The translations under genes and the position numbers were made by a program. Shown here piece after piece: positions 33,419 through 41,572 of a stretch of DNA of 64,000 bases; position 1 is the stretch's first letter; each line of letters opens with the position of its first letter. This DNA comes from Streptomyces bottropensis ATCC 25435. GTDB taxonomy: Bacteria; Actinomycetota; Actinomycetes; Streptomycetales; Streptomycetaceae. The DNA lies in NCBI RefSeq assembly GCF_000383595.1, contig NZ_KB911581.1, positions 4,496,496-4,560,495 on the forward strand. The letters are read 5' to 3'. The notes under the pieces are model-generated. The model was not told the origin of the DNA. It was given only the letters and a program-made list of their open reading frames with translations, and did no database searches.

Positions 33419-34581
33419 CCACGACCACGCCCTCCCCCGAGAAGACGGCGCCCGTGCCGGAGCCGTCGCCGTCCCTCCTGGACCGCTTCCGCGTCCCCGG
33501 CGCCTTTCTCCTCGGCGCCGTCCTGCTGCTCGGCGTCGCCCCGCTCGCCCTGTCCGACTTCCGGCTCAACCTCCTCGCCAAATACCTGTGTTACGCGATC
33601 GTGGCGGTCGGCGTGAGCCTCGCCTGGGGCCGCGGTGGGCTGCTCGTCCTCGGCCAGGGCGTCTTCTTCGGCCTCGGCGGCTATGCCATGGCCATGCACC
33701 TGAAGCTCGCCGACGCCGCCGACGCCGGCCAGACCCTGCCCGACTTCATGCAGCTGTACGGCACGGGCGACACCCTGCCCTGGTGGTGGCAGCCGTTCGC
33801 GAACCCGCTCCTCGCCCTCGCCATGACCGTCCTGCTGCCGATGGCGGTCGCCGCGCTGCTCGGCTTCTTCGTCTTCCGCCGCCGGGTGAAGGGCGCGTAC
33901 TTCGCGATCCTCAGCCAGGCGCTGGCCGCCGCCCTGGCCATCTGGCTCGTCGGCCAGCAGGCCACCACCGGCGGCACCAACGGCCTCACCGACATGCGGG
34001 GCTTCTTCGGGTACGACCTCGACGACCCGGTGAACCAGCGGATGGTGTACTTCGTCATCGCCGCCGTTCTGCTGCTGCTGATGGCCGCCGCCCGCCAGCT
34101 GTTCGTCAGCCGTTACGGCGAACTCCTCGTCGCCGTACGGGACTCCGAGGAGCGCGTCCGCTTCCTCGGCTACGACCCCGCCAACGTCAAGCTCGTCGCG
34201 TACGTCGTGGCGGCGGGCATGGCCGGCCTCGCGGGCGCCCTGTTCGTCCCGGCGGTCGGCATCATCTCCCCGGCGCTCATCGGCGTCGTCCCGTCCATCG
34301 GCTTCGTCATCGGCGCGGCGGTGGGCGGCCGGGCCTCCCTGGTGGGCGCCGTACTCGGCGCGATCGCGGTGGCCTGGGCGCAGAGCACCCTCTCCGACGC
34401 CTTCCCCGCCGCGTGGACCTACCTCCAGGGCCTGCTGTTCGTGCTGGCCGTCGGCTTCCTGCCCGGCGGCCTGGCCTCCCTGGCGAGCGTGGTGCGCCGC
34501 CGCCGTACCCCCACGGCCGGCCCCGCCGCCACGACCACGATCACGGCTCCGGCCTCGGCCCCGACAGGAGGAACCGCATGA
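33415..34581 (+). CDS. urtC: Urea ABC importer permease UrtC
   Basis: This 388-residue LivM-type permease has about nine to ten spans. It carries AVGVSLAWGRGGLLVLGQGVFFGLGGYAMAMH-like core sequence (33600-33700), TGGTNGLT and GLAGALFVPAVGIISPALIG. The ATG overlaps the urtB stop (ATGA). The C-terminus is Thr/Ala-rich and cytoplasmic. Confidence 0.95.
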   Translation: MTTTTPSPEKTAPVPEPSPSLLDRFRVPGAFLLGAVLLLGVAPLALSDFRLNLLAKYLCYAIVAVGVSLAWGRGGLLVLGQGVFFGLGGYAMAMHLKLADAADAGQTLPDFMQLYGTGDTLPWWWQPFANPLLALAMTVLLPMAVAALLGFFVFRRRVKGAYFAILSQALAAALAIWLVGQQATTGGTNGLTDMRGFFGYDLDDPVNQRMVYFVIAAVLLLLMAAARQLFVSRYGELLVAVRDSEERVRFLGYDPANVKLVAYVVAAGMAGLAGALFVPAVGIISPALIGVVPSIGFVIGAAVGGRASLVGAVLGAIAVAWAQSTLSDAFPAAWTYLQGLLFVLAVGFLPGGLASLASVVRRRRTPTAGPAATTTITAPASAPTGGTA

Positions 34582-35381
34582 GCGGCGAGGGACTGACGGT
34601 CCGCGATCTGCGGGTGACGTTCGACGGCTTCAAGGCCGTCGACGGCGTGGACCTCGACATCCACCCGGGCGACCTGCGCTTCCTCATCGGCCCGAACGGC
34701 GCCGGCAAGACCACGCTGGTCGACGCCGTCACGGGTCTGGTGAAGTCCACCGGATCGGTCCGCTTCGGCGGCGAGGAACTCATCGGCAGACCGGTGCACC
34801 GGATCGCCCGCAAGGGCATCGGCCGTACGTTCCAGACGGCCACCGTCTTCGAGGAGCTGACCGTCCTGCAGAACCTCGACATCGCGGCGGGCGCCGGACG
34901 AGGCCCGCTGACCATGCTCCGGCGCCGCAGGGGCGTACCGGAGGAGGTGACCCGGGCCCTGGAGACCACCGGTCTGACGGAGCTGGCCGACCGCCCCGCG
35001 GGTGTGCTCGCCCACGGCCAGAAGCAGTGGCTGGAGATCGGCATGCTGCTCGTCCAGGACGTGAAGCTGCTCCTGCTCGACGAACCGGTCGCCGGTATGA
35101 GCCACGACGAACGCGAGGCCACGGGCGAGCTGTTGCGGCGGATCGGCGAGGACCGCACGGTGGTGGTCATCGAGCACGACATGGACTTCGTGCGCTCCTT
35201 CGCCCGCAGCGTCACCGTCCTGCACGCCGGCCGGGTCCTCAGCGAGGGCTCCGTCACCGAGGTCCAGGCCGACGCCCGGGTCCAGGAGGTCTACCTCGGC
35301 CGCGCGTCGGAGCCCGAGCCCGTGTCGGTGACCGCCACGGAGCCGGTTTCCGCTCCCGTCCCCGTCGCCGAGGAGGCGTGA
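34578..35381 (+). CDS. urtD: Urea ABC importer ATPase UrtD
   Basis: The 267-residue LivG-type ATPase has Walker A GPNGAGKTT, the diverged signature AHGQKQWLEIGMLL typical of UrtD, Walker B LLLLDEPVAGM and switch VIEHDMDFV. The ATG overlaps the urtC stop and has AGGAGG upstream. It has a Val/Pro/Glu-rich tail of about 25 residues. Confidence 0.96.
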   Translation: MSGEGLTVRDLRVTFDGFKAVDGVDLDIHPGDLRFLIGPNGAGKTTLVDAVTGLVKSTGSVRFGGEELIGRPVHRIARKGIGRTFQTATVFEELTVLQNLDIAAGAGRGPLTMLRRRRGVPEEVTRALETTGLTELADRPAGVLAHGQKQWLEIGMLLVQDVKLLLLDEPVAGMSHDEREATGELLRRIGEDRTVVVIEHDMDFVRSFARSVTVLHAGRVLSEGSVTEVQADARVQEVYLGRASEPEPVSVTATEPVSAPVPVAEEA

Positions 35382-35386
35382 CGACC

Positions 35387-36079
35387 ATGCTGGAGATCAA
35401 CTCCGTCCGGGCCGGCTATGACCGCACGACCGTGCTGCACGGCGTGAGCGTCTCCGTCCCGGGGGACGGCGTCGCGGCCGTCCTCGGCCACAACGGCGCC
35501 GGCAAGAGCACCCTCCTGCGCGCCGCCATGGGTCTGATCAAGCCGAAGGGCGGGACCGTCCTGCTGGACGGCGAGGACATCACCCGTCTCGCCCCGCACC
35601 AGCGGGTGGCCCGGGGCATGGCGTACGTCCCGCAGGGCCAGCAGTCCTTCCCGCACCTCACCACCGCCGAGAACCTGCAACTGGTCGCCGACGGCCGCCC
35701 GGACGGCAGGGAGGCGGTCGCGGAGGCCCTGGACCTGTTCCCGGTCCTGCGGGAGCTGTCCGGCCGCCGGGCCGGCCTCCTCTCCGGCGGTCAGCGCCAG
35801 CAACTCGCCCTCGCCCGCGCGCTGATCACCCGCCCTAGGCTCCTCCTGCTCGACGAGCCGACCGAGGGCATCCAGCCCTCGGTCGTCGCCGAGATCGAGG
35901 AGACGATCCTCGCCCTGACCCGCCGGGGCGGCCTCTGCGTCCTCCTCGTCGAACAGCACGTGGGCTTCGCCATGCGGGCGGCCCAGCGGTACTACGTCCT
36001 GGAGGCGGGCCGGGTCACCTCCTCGGGAGAAGGGGGGACGGGGGCCGAGCTCACCGTCCGGGCGGCGCTCAGCGTGTGA
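35387..36079 (+). CDS. urtE: Urea ABC importer ATPase UrtE
   Basis: The 230-residue LivF-type ATPase has Walker A GHNGAGKST, signature LSGGQRQQLALARAL, Walker B LLLLDEPTEGIQPS (the UrtE-type form) and switch LVEQHVGFAM. The ATG at 35387 is about ten bases after AGGAGG; a GTG at 35378 lies too close to that site. It is the last gene of the operon. Confidence 0.95.
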   Translation: MLEINSVRAGYDRTTVLHGVSVSVPGDGVAAVLGHNGAGKSTLLRAAMGLIKPKGGTVLLDGEDITRLAPHQRVARGMAYVPQGQQSFPHLTTAENLQLVADGRPDGREAVAEALDLFPVLRELSGRRAGLLSGGQRQQLALARALITRPRLLLLDEPTEGIQPSVVAEIEETILALTRRGGLCVLLVEQHVGFAMRAAQRYYVLEAGRVTSSGEGGTGAELTVRAALSV

Positions 36080-36116
36080 CGGCGCCGGCCGGAGGCGGCC
36101 GGACCACGCGCCGCCG

Positions 36117-37481
36117 CTACCGGGCGTGCAGCCCGTCGGGGAGGTGTCCGTGGCTGTGCCGCCAGCCCGTGGGCACGCGCACGGCGCCCACCAGGTGGGG
36201 ATGGCCGAGCGGGAGGTCCGCGTGCACGTGGGCCGTCGGCGCGGGGGCCGCGGGGGTCGCGCGAGAGGCGGCCGCCGACGCCGGCGGCCACAGCCGTACG
36301 GCCAGCAGCGCCCCGCCCAGGGCGATCGCCCCCAGCGCGAGCACGGCCCGGCCGAGCCCCGCCGCGCCCAGCCACCCGGCCAGTGGGTACGTCAGCAGCC
36401 AGCAGCCGTGCGAGAGGGAGAACTGTGCGGCGAACGCGGCCGTACGGTCCCCGGGCGCCACCGAGCGGCGCACCAGCCGCCCGGCCGGAGTGAGCACCGC
36501 CGAGGAGGCGGCGCCGAACGCGGCCCAGAGAACGAGCAGGGCGGGCAGCCGCCAACTCCCCTCCCGCGCGGCCGTGACGGCCCCGAGCCCGGCGAAGACG
36601 ACGGTCAGGGACAGGGCGCCCGGCAGCATCACGGCCCGGTCCGGCACCCTGTCCAGCAGGCGGGGCAGCAGCAGGGCGACGGCCATCGACCCGGCGCCGT
36701 ACGCCCCGAGCGCCAGCGGGACGGCACTCGCCGACAGGCCGAGCACATCGCGGACGTAGACCACGGAGTTGACCGTCACCGTCGCACCGGCCGCCGCGAC
36801 CGCGAGGTTCAGGGCGAGCAGGGCCCGCAGCGCGGGGACACCGAGGAAGAGGCGGGTGCCGGCGGTGGCCCTGGCGAACACGCCACCGGTGCGGGGGAGG
36901 GGGGCGGCGGCCCGTTCGGGCAGGGCGGTGGAGACCACCAGCGCGGCCGAGGCGAGGAAACCGAGGACGGTGCCGGTGAACAGCCGGTCGTAGGTGACGA
37001 CGGACAGCAGGGCGGCGGCGAGGGCGGGGGAGAAGAGGCTCTCCAGGTCGTACGCAAGCCGTGACATCGACAGCGCCCGTGTGTAGTCGCGCTCCTCGGG
37101 CAGTACGTCGGGGACGACGGCCTGGAACGTGGGGGTGAACGCGGCCGAGGCGGACTGCAGGAGGAACACCAGGACGTACACCTGCCAGACCTCACCGACG
37201 AACGGCAGCGACAGCGCGATCCCGGCGCGCACCAGATCCGCCGACACCATGAGCGCCCGGCGCGGCAGCCGGTCGGCGACCGCGCCGACGGCCGGGGCGA
37301 TCACCACGTACGCCACCATCTTGATCGCCAGGGCCGTCCCGAGGACGGAACCGGCGTCGGCGCCCGCAAGGTCGTAGGCCAGCAGTCCGAGGGCGACGGT
37401 CGCGAGACCCGTGCCCACGAGAGCGACGACCTGGGCGGCGAACAGCCGCCGGTAGGCGCGATGACGCAGAACGGCGAGCAT
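36117..37481 (-). CDS. MFS efflux protein with His-rich C-terminus
   Basis: The 454-residue protein of the MFS_3/enterobactin exporter-like group has about twelve spans, with the A-motif region in APAVGAVADRLPRRALM. The last 40 residues contain five or more His (HVHADLPLGHPH, WRHSHGHLPDGLH), suggesting metal binding. It is divergent from an ArsR-type gene, and the palindrome between them overlaps the promoter. A metal or metal-chelate efflux role is inferred. Confidence 0.85.
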   Translation of the reverse strand: MLAVLRHRAYRRLFAAQVVALVGTGLATVALGLLAYDLAGADAGSVLGTALAIKMVAYVVIAPAVGAVADRLPRRALMVSADLVRAGIALSLPFVGEVWQVYVLVFLLQSASAAFTPTFQAVVPDVLPEERDYTRALSMSRLAYDLESLFSPALAAALLSVVTYDRLFTGTVLGFLASAALVVSTALPERAAAPLPRTGGVFARATAGTRLFLGVPALRALLALNLAVAAAGATVTVNSVVYVRDVLGLSASAVPLALGAYGAGSMAVALLLPRLLDRVPDRAVMLPGALSLTVVFAGLGAVTAAREGSWRLPALLVLWAAFGAASSAVLTPAGRLVRRSVAPGDRTAAFAAQFSLSHGCWLLTYPLAGWLGAAGLGRAVLALGAIALGGALLAVRLWPPASAAASRATPAAPAPTAHVHADLPLGHPHLVGAVRVPTGWRHSHGHLPDGLHAR

Positions 37482-37534
37482 GCGAACGGCTCCCCTCGGC
37501 GTGGCGTCGGGTGTCGGTACGGCCCAGTGTAACC

Positions 37535-37560
37535 GTCATGTGCGCACCTGCGCACATGAC
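37535..37560. promoter_or_regulatory. ArsR/SmtB-type operator, perfect 26-bp palindrome
   Basis: Arms of 12 bp (GTCATGTGCGCA and its exact complement) flank a central CC. It lies 53 bp before the MFS start and 54 bp before the ArsR gene start, so one repressor dimer or pair could control both directions. Confidence 0.85.
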
Positions 37561-37614
37561 GGCCTCCGAGCGTGCGACACCCCGTGTCGCCGACGAACCG
37601 CCTACGCTGGGGCC

Positions 37615-37974
37615 ATGTCAGAACGCCACGCCGTGTCACCTGCGTCCGGCGCGCATCTGCGCGCCCCCGACAGCGCGCGGCTCGCCGAGGCGACCGGCGT
37701 GTTCGCGATGCTCTCCGACGCCACCCGGCTCCATCTGCTGTGGCTGCTCGCCCAGGGCGAGTCGGACGTCGGCTCCCTGGCGGAGCGCTGCGAGGCGTCC
37801 CGCACGGCGGTCAGCCAGCATCTGGCGAAACTACGGCTCGCCGGACTGGTGGACACCCGCCGGGAGGGCCGTCACATCCACTACAGCCTCGGCGACGGAC
37901 ATCTGCGCCGCCTGGTCATGGAAGCCCTCAGCCACGCGGACCACAGGGTCAGCGGGCAGGCGCCGCACGACTGA
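37615..37974 (+). CDS. ArsR/SmtB-family regulator
   Basis: The 119-residue winged-helix protein has MLSDATRLHLLWLLAQGESDV, recognition helix SRTAVSQHLAKLRLAGLV and the wing RREGRHIHYSLGDGHL. The C-terminal helix has HADHR with His and Asp, as in SmtB/NmtR-type metal sites, and there is no CxC motif typical of arsenic or cadmium sensors. This favours a borderline metal such as nickel, cobalt or zinc. It is divergent from the His-tailed MFS exporter. Confidence 0.9.
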   Translation: MSERHAVSPASGAHLRAPDSARLAEATGVFAMLSDATRLHLLWLLAQGESDVGSLAERCEASRTAVSQHLAKLRLAGLVDTRREGRHIHYSLGDGHLRRLVMEALSHADHRVSGQAPHD

Positions 37975-37979
37975 GGACG

Positions 37980-40085
37980 TCACCTCGCGCCGGTCACCGG
38001 CCCGATGGACTCCAGCGTCGGTACGGCCTCCGCGATCGAGCCGTCCGCCGCGAACACCATCCGGTCCAGGGTGGATTCACGGCGGACGCCGTCGCCGCGC
38101 GGGGTGCCGGGGCCGGGAACCGCGAACCGGTGGTAGCAGATGAACCAGTCGTCGGTGCCGGGGACGTTCACGACCGTGTGGTGGCCGGTGGCGAGGATGC
38201 CGTACCCCGGACGCTTGCGCAGAATGACACCCTGCTTCGTCCACGGGCCGAGCGGTGTGGGCCCGGTGGCGTAGGCGACGCGGTAGTCCTCGCTGCGGGT
38301 GTCGTCCTCGGACCACATGAAGTAGTAGACGCCCCGCCGCTTGACGACGAAGGCCCCCTCGCGGAAGCCGTCCGGGGTGAACCGCCGTACCCGCGCCGGG
38401 TCGAAGGACACCATGTCCTCGGCGAGAGGTACCCCGTAGGCCTCGCAGTTGCCCCAGTAGAGGTAGGCCGTGCCGTCGTCGTCCACGAAGACGGCCGGGT
38501 CGATCATCTGGCCCTCGTAGTCGTCGCGTCCGATGAGCGGCCGGTCGAGCGCGTCCCGGAACGGGCCGGTCGGGCTGTCCGCGACGGCCACGCCGATCTG
38601 CTGTTCGGCGCAGAAGTAGAAGTAGTACGACCCGTCGCGCTCCCCGGCGGCCGGCGCCCAGGCACAGCGGTCCGCCCAGCCGACGTCGGACTCCAGGTCG
38701 AGGACGACCCCGTGGCCCTGCCAGGTGACCAGGTCGTCGGAGGAGAACACCTCGAACCGTGTCCCGCCCCAGCCCTCGAAACCGTCGGTCGTCGGATAGA
38801 TGTAGTAACGGCCCCCGAACTCCTGGATGTTGGGGTCGGCGTACAGTCCCGGCAGCAGCGGGCTGCGCATGTGCACGGCCTCGACGGTCCAGGTGCGCGC
38901 GGTTCCGTCCGCCGTCGTGACGGTGTACGGCCGCGGGGTGCGGAAGTCGCGCGGGGTGCCGGAGGGCGGATCGATGCGGGCGTCCGCCGACGCGACGAAC
39001 TCCGGTGCCAGACCGTCGAGTTCGGCGCCCGGATGCAGGGGCAGGACGACCTTCGAGGCGGCGTCGTCCACGATCGCGTAGGCCTTCAGGCCGCCGGGGA
39101 CGGTGGCGTCGACGACGGACGCCTTCGGCGCGTACGCGGCGAGCAGCCGCTCGTACTCGGCCCGCGTGACCGGCAGCACCGAACCGTGCCGGGCACCGGG
39201 CGGCAGCGCGAAGTCCTCGCAGGGGGTCCACCTGCCGGAATCGAGGTCGGAGGTCTCGAAGGGGACGTAGCCGCGCCCGCTGAACTCGTCGACGAACAGG
39301 TACCACGTGTTCTCGTCGGTGTTCGACCGGAAGACGATCGGTCCTTCACCCTGCTCGACCGCCCCCTGACCGATCCGGTCGGCCACGAACGCGTACGAGG
39401 TGTCGCACAGCCCGGCCGACTTCTCGACGGTGATGAACTTGCCGCCCGGGGTGGCGGGGGAGTTGCCGCGCTCGTCCTTGGTGAAGCGGTAGTACGTGCC
39501 GTCGTGGCGGACGACGGTCGAGTCGATGACCGAGTGTCCGGGGTCGTTCCAGACGCGGGGCTCGCCGAAGACGCGGAAGTCGCGGGTGGTCGCGTACAGC
39601 ATCCTGTTGTGGGTCTCGGCGGTATGGCCGGGATCGTCCTCGGAGTAGAGCTTCGACGCCCAGAAGACGACGTACGCGTCGAGGCCGGGGTCGTGGCAGG
39701 CCTCGGGAGCCCAGACGTTGCCGGCGGTGTCGGGGGCGACACGCACGAGACGGTGATCGGTCCAGTGCACCAGGTCGGTGCTGTCCCAGACCATGAGCGA
39801 GGTGCTGCCGGTGCGCTGCACCCGGTCCCAGTCGCCGTCGGGCTCGCCGTGCATCCGGAGGTCGGTGGCGATCAGGTGGAACCGGTCGCCCTGCGGTGCG
39901 CGGACCACGAACGGATCGCGCAGCCCGCGCGTGCCGAGGTCCGAAGTGAGCACCGGCGCACCGCCGTTCAGCTCGCGCCAGCGCAGGGGATCGTTCCCCC
40001 GGCTGAGCGCGAACCTGATCCGCTCGCCGTCCGGGCTGCCCTCGCCGGTGAAGTAGACGAAGACGTATCCGGCGTACTCGTGCAA
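37980..40085 (-). CDS. Intracellular double GH43-like glycosidase
   Basis: The 701-residue protein has two five-bladed-propeller modules. Residues 1 to about 300 form a GH43-like fold (RDPFVV, WAPEACHD, VIDSTVVRHDG). A small beta domain follows (about 300-405), then a second GH43 domain with LYADPNIQEFGGRYYIYPT (catalytic Asp), APAAGERDGSYYFYF and DPAVFVDDDGTAYLYWG. There is no signal peptide. Start is a TTG with GGAGG five bases upstream. Likely substrates are arabinose- or xylose-containing oligosaccharides, by family only. A LacI-type palindrome lies 107 bp upstream. Confidence 0.85.
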   Translation of the reverse strand: MHEYAGYVFVYFTGEGSPDGERIRFALSRGNDPLRWRELNGGAPVLTSDLGTRGLRDPFVVRAPQGDRFHLIATDLRMHGEPDGDWDRVQRTGSTSLMVWDSTDLVHWTDHRLVRVAPDTAGNVWAPEACHDPGLDAYVVFWASKLYSEDDPGHTAETHNRMLYATTRDFRVFGEPRVWNDPGHSVIDSTVVRHDGTYYRFTKDERGNSPATPGGKFITVEKSAGLCDTSYAFVADRIGQGAVEQGEGPIVFRSNTDENTWYLFVDEFSGRGYVPFETSDLDSGRWTPCEDFALPPGARHGSVLPVTRAEYERLLAAYAPKASVVDATVPGGLKAYAIVDDAASKVVLPLHPGAELDGLAPEFVASADARIDPPSGTPRDFRTPRPYTVTTADGTARTWTVEAVHMRSPLLPGLYADPNIQEFGGRYYIYPTTDGFEGWGGTRFEVFSSDDLVTWQGHGVVLDLESDVGWADRCAWAPAAGERDGSYYFYFCAEQQIGVAVADSPTGPFRDALDRPLIGRDDYEGQMIDPAVFVDDDGTAYLYWGNCEAYGVPLAEDMVSFDPARVRRFTPDGFREGAFVVKRRGVYYFMWSEDDTRSEDYRVAYATGPTPLGPWTKQGVILRKRPGYGILATGHHTVVNVPGTDDWFICYHRFAVPGPGTPRGDGVRRESTLDRMVFAADGSIAEAVPTLESIGPVTGAR

Positions 40086-40191
40086 GCCGACCTCCAGTGC
40101 TGCGACCTTTTGACGCTTCCTGTTGGAAACTCGTCGAAGAGTGTTGCCATCTGTGGTGGCGGCGTCAATCGGAACGGGCCTCCGGAGCGGT

Positions 40192-40204
40192 CCGAAAGTT
40201 TCGG
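40192..40204. promoter_or_regulatory. CGAAAGTTTCG-type LacI-family operator
   Basis: CCGAAAGTTTCGG is a perfect 13-bp palindrome centred on one base. CGAA-N3-TTCG palindromes are known operators of the xylan-utilisation LacI regulators (XlnR/BxlR type) in Streptomyces. It lies 107 bp upstream of the GH43-like gene. Confidence 0.6.
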
Positions 40205-40277
40205 CGGCGGTGCGCGGCCCACGCGGTCGTCACCGCTTCCCGGCTTCGCGCCGTAGGGGGCGTCGGCCGGGTGGTGG

Positions 40278-41168
40278 TCACCCCTCCAGCCGGCGCAGCC
40301 GTTCCGCGTCGCAGGTGCGGGGGCAGGTGGAGCAGGCCTCGGCGGGGCGGATCGTGTAGTAGAGACAGCAGCCCACGCGGGTGCGGGTCGGGTGGTCGCG
40401 GCCGTCACTCGTACGGAGGGAACGGAAGTCGGCGCCGCCGGGGAAGGGCGCGTGGGCGGTGGGAAGCACCGCGGAGGCGGCGCGGACGCCGGCGGCTTCG
40501 TCGCCGCGCGCACGGCCGAGGTACCAGAGGCCGGAGACCAGGTCGTCGGAGACCAGGCCCCACAGCGCACGCGAGCCCCGGCGGACGTACGGGCCCATCG
40601 CGTCCAGCACCGGGCCCATGTGGTCCGCGACGGCGGCCCGCAACCCGGCGCGCAAGGCCTCCTCGTGGGGCACCGCACGGGCACCGGGCAGGACCGCCAC
40701 CGGGTCGTCCGGCAGGCAGACGAGTCCGGCGCCGGGCCGCACCTCGAACATGCCCGTCGCGAGGTCGACCCGTATGTCGTCGGGGGCGATACGGGGTACG
40801 CGCCGCTCCAGGTACCAGACTCCGCTCATCAGCAGGCCGACCGACCATGCGTAGTCGTGCAGGGCGCGGGAGGCGGCGACATGCCGGGGCGCGGAGTGGT
40901 CGTAGCGGTCCTGGATGCGGGCGGTCTCCGCGTCGACGAACGCCTCGACGGCATGCTGACCGTCCATCAGCCCGACGGTGGGCGTGCCGATCCGGGGTGA
41001 GAGCGGGCCGGAGGGCGGCCGTTGCCGGTCGGCCGGGCGGCCGGATTCCGCCACGCGCACGGCCAGGGCTTCGCACTCCGCGTCCAGACGGCGGTAGGCG
41101 GCGGCGAGGAGTTCCGGGACGGGCGTGGCGGTGTCGGCCTGGGTGTTCTCCAGGTGGACCACGGTCAT
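40278..41168 (-). CDS. FhuF-like (2Fe-2S) siderophore-iron reductase
   Basis: The C-terminus holds the cysteine pattern CC-x10-C-x2-C (GCCLYYTIRPAEACSTCPRT) of FhuF-type ferric-siderophore reductases. The rest of the 296-residue protein is FhuF/IucA-C-like helical sequence. It would release iron from the imported siderophore in the cytosol. The ATG follows GGAG. An iron box lies 39 bp upstream, and it is divergent from the siderophore synthesis operon. Confidence 0.85.
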   Translation of the reverse strand: MTVVHLENTQADTATPVPELLAAAYRRLDAECEALAVRVAESGRPADRQRPPSGPLSPRIGTPTVGLMDGQHAVEAFVDAETARIQDRYDHSAPRHVAASRALHDYAWSVGLLMSGVWYLERRVPRIAPDDIRVDLATGMFEVRPGAGLVCLPDDPVAVLPGARAVPHEEALRAGLRAAVADHMGPVLDAMGPYVRRGSRALWGLVSDDLVSGLWYLGRARGDEAAGVRAASAVLPTAHAPFPGGADFRSLRTSDGRDHPTRTRVGCCLYYTIRPAEACSTCPRTCDAERLRRLEG

Positions 41169-41206
41169 CGGTCACTCCAGAGCGTGAAGGGGGTTTGGCG
41201 GTCGGG

Positions 41207-41225
41207 GTAGGTGAGGCTTACCTTA
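41207..41225. promoter_or_regulatory. DmdR/IdeR iron box
   Basis: GTAGGTGAGGCTTACCTTA matches the consensus TTAGGTTAGGCTAACCTAA at 15 of 19 positions, including the central AGGC-TTACCT palindrome. It should repress the divergent reductase gene, and possibly the synthesis operon, when iron is sufficient. Confidence 0.8.
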
Positions 41226-41572
41226 TCCACAAGATCGCGTAGCGATGACCAGACTCACCCCGAGGAGATCGACCGGGCCGACGCCGACCTGATCTTCGAC
41301 ACATCCGCCGGCACACCGCACAGGAGTCGGCGGAAGCGGATCACCTCCCACCCCGTCCTTCCCGGCACGAGACCCGGATGCCCGGATGCCCGGCAGTCGG
41401 CTTCCGGACGTCCGGGCGGCCCGGGTGGCCGGGAGAGGCCCGCCGCCGTTCCGAGGACCACCGGCGCAGGGCTGCCCGAGCAGTGACTGCCATGTGCCCG
41501 GGGCGGCCCCCACCGCGAGCCGGGCCCGTCCCGCCGACACCCCACCCGCCAGCGGAAGTTGTGCACCACCCG
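41226..41572. other. 347-bp leader before the siderophore operon, possible gene remnant
   Basis: No complete gene is visible. One plus-strand frame near 41256-41310 reads EEIDRADADLIFDTSAG. That resembles the segment of siderophore-binding proteins (FecB/FepB type) that reads roughly E-x-I-x-x-x-D-A-D-x-I-F, so a decayed binding-protein gene is possible. Otherwise this is the long leader between the iron box and the first synthesis gene. Confidence 0.35.

Noticed and set aside
36117..37481. The MFS gene as the missing siderophore exporter of the vibrioferrin-type locus.
   Set aside because: It is separated by the GH43 gene, is divergent from an ArsR gene with a perfect operator, and has no iron box. 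Metal efflux is the simpler reading.
37572..40256. A plus-strand open frame of 894 codons opposite the GH43-like gene.
   Set aside because: It is the mirror of a high-GC coding region and has no recognisable domain, while the minus strand encodes clear GH43 motifs.
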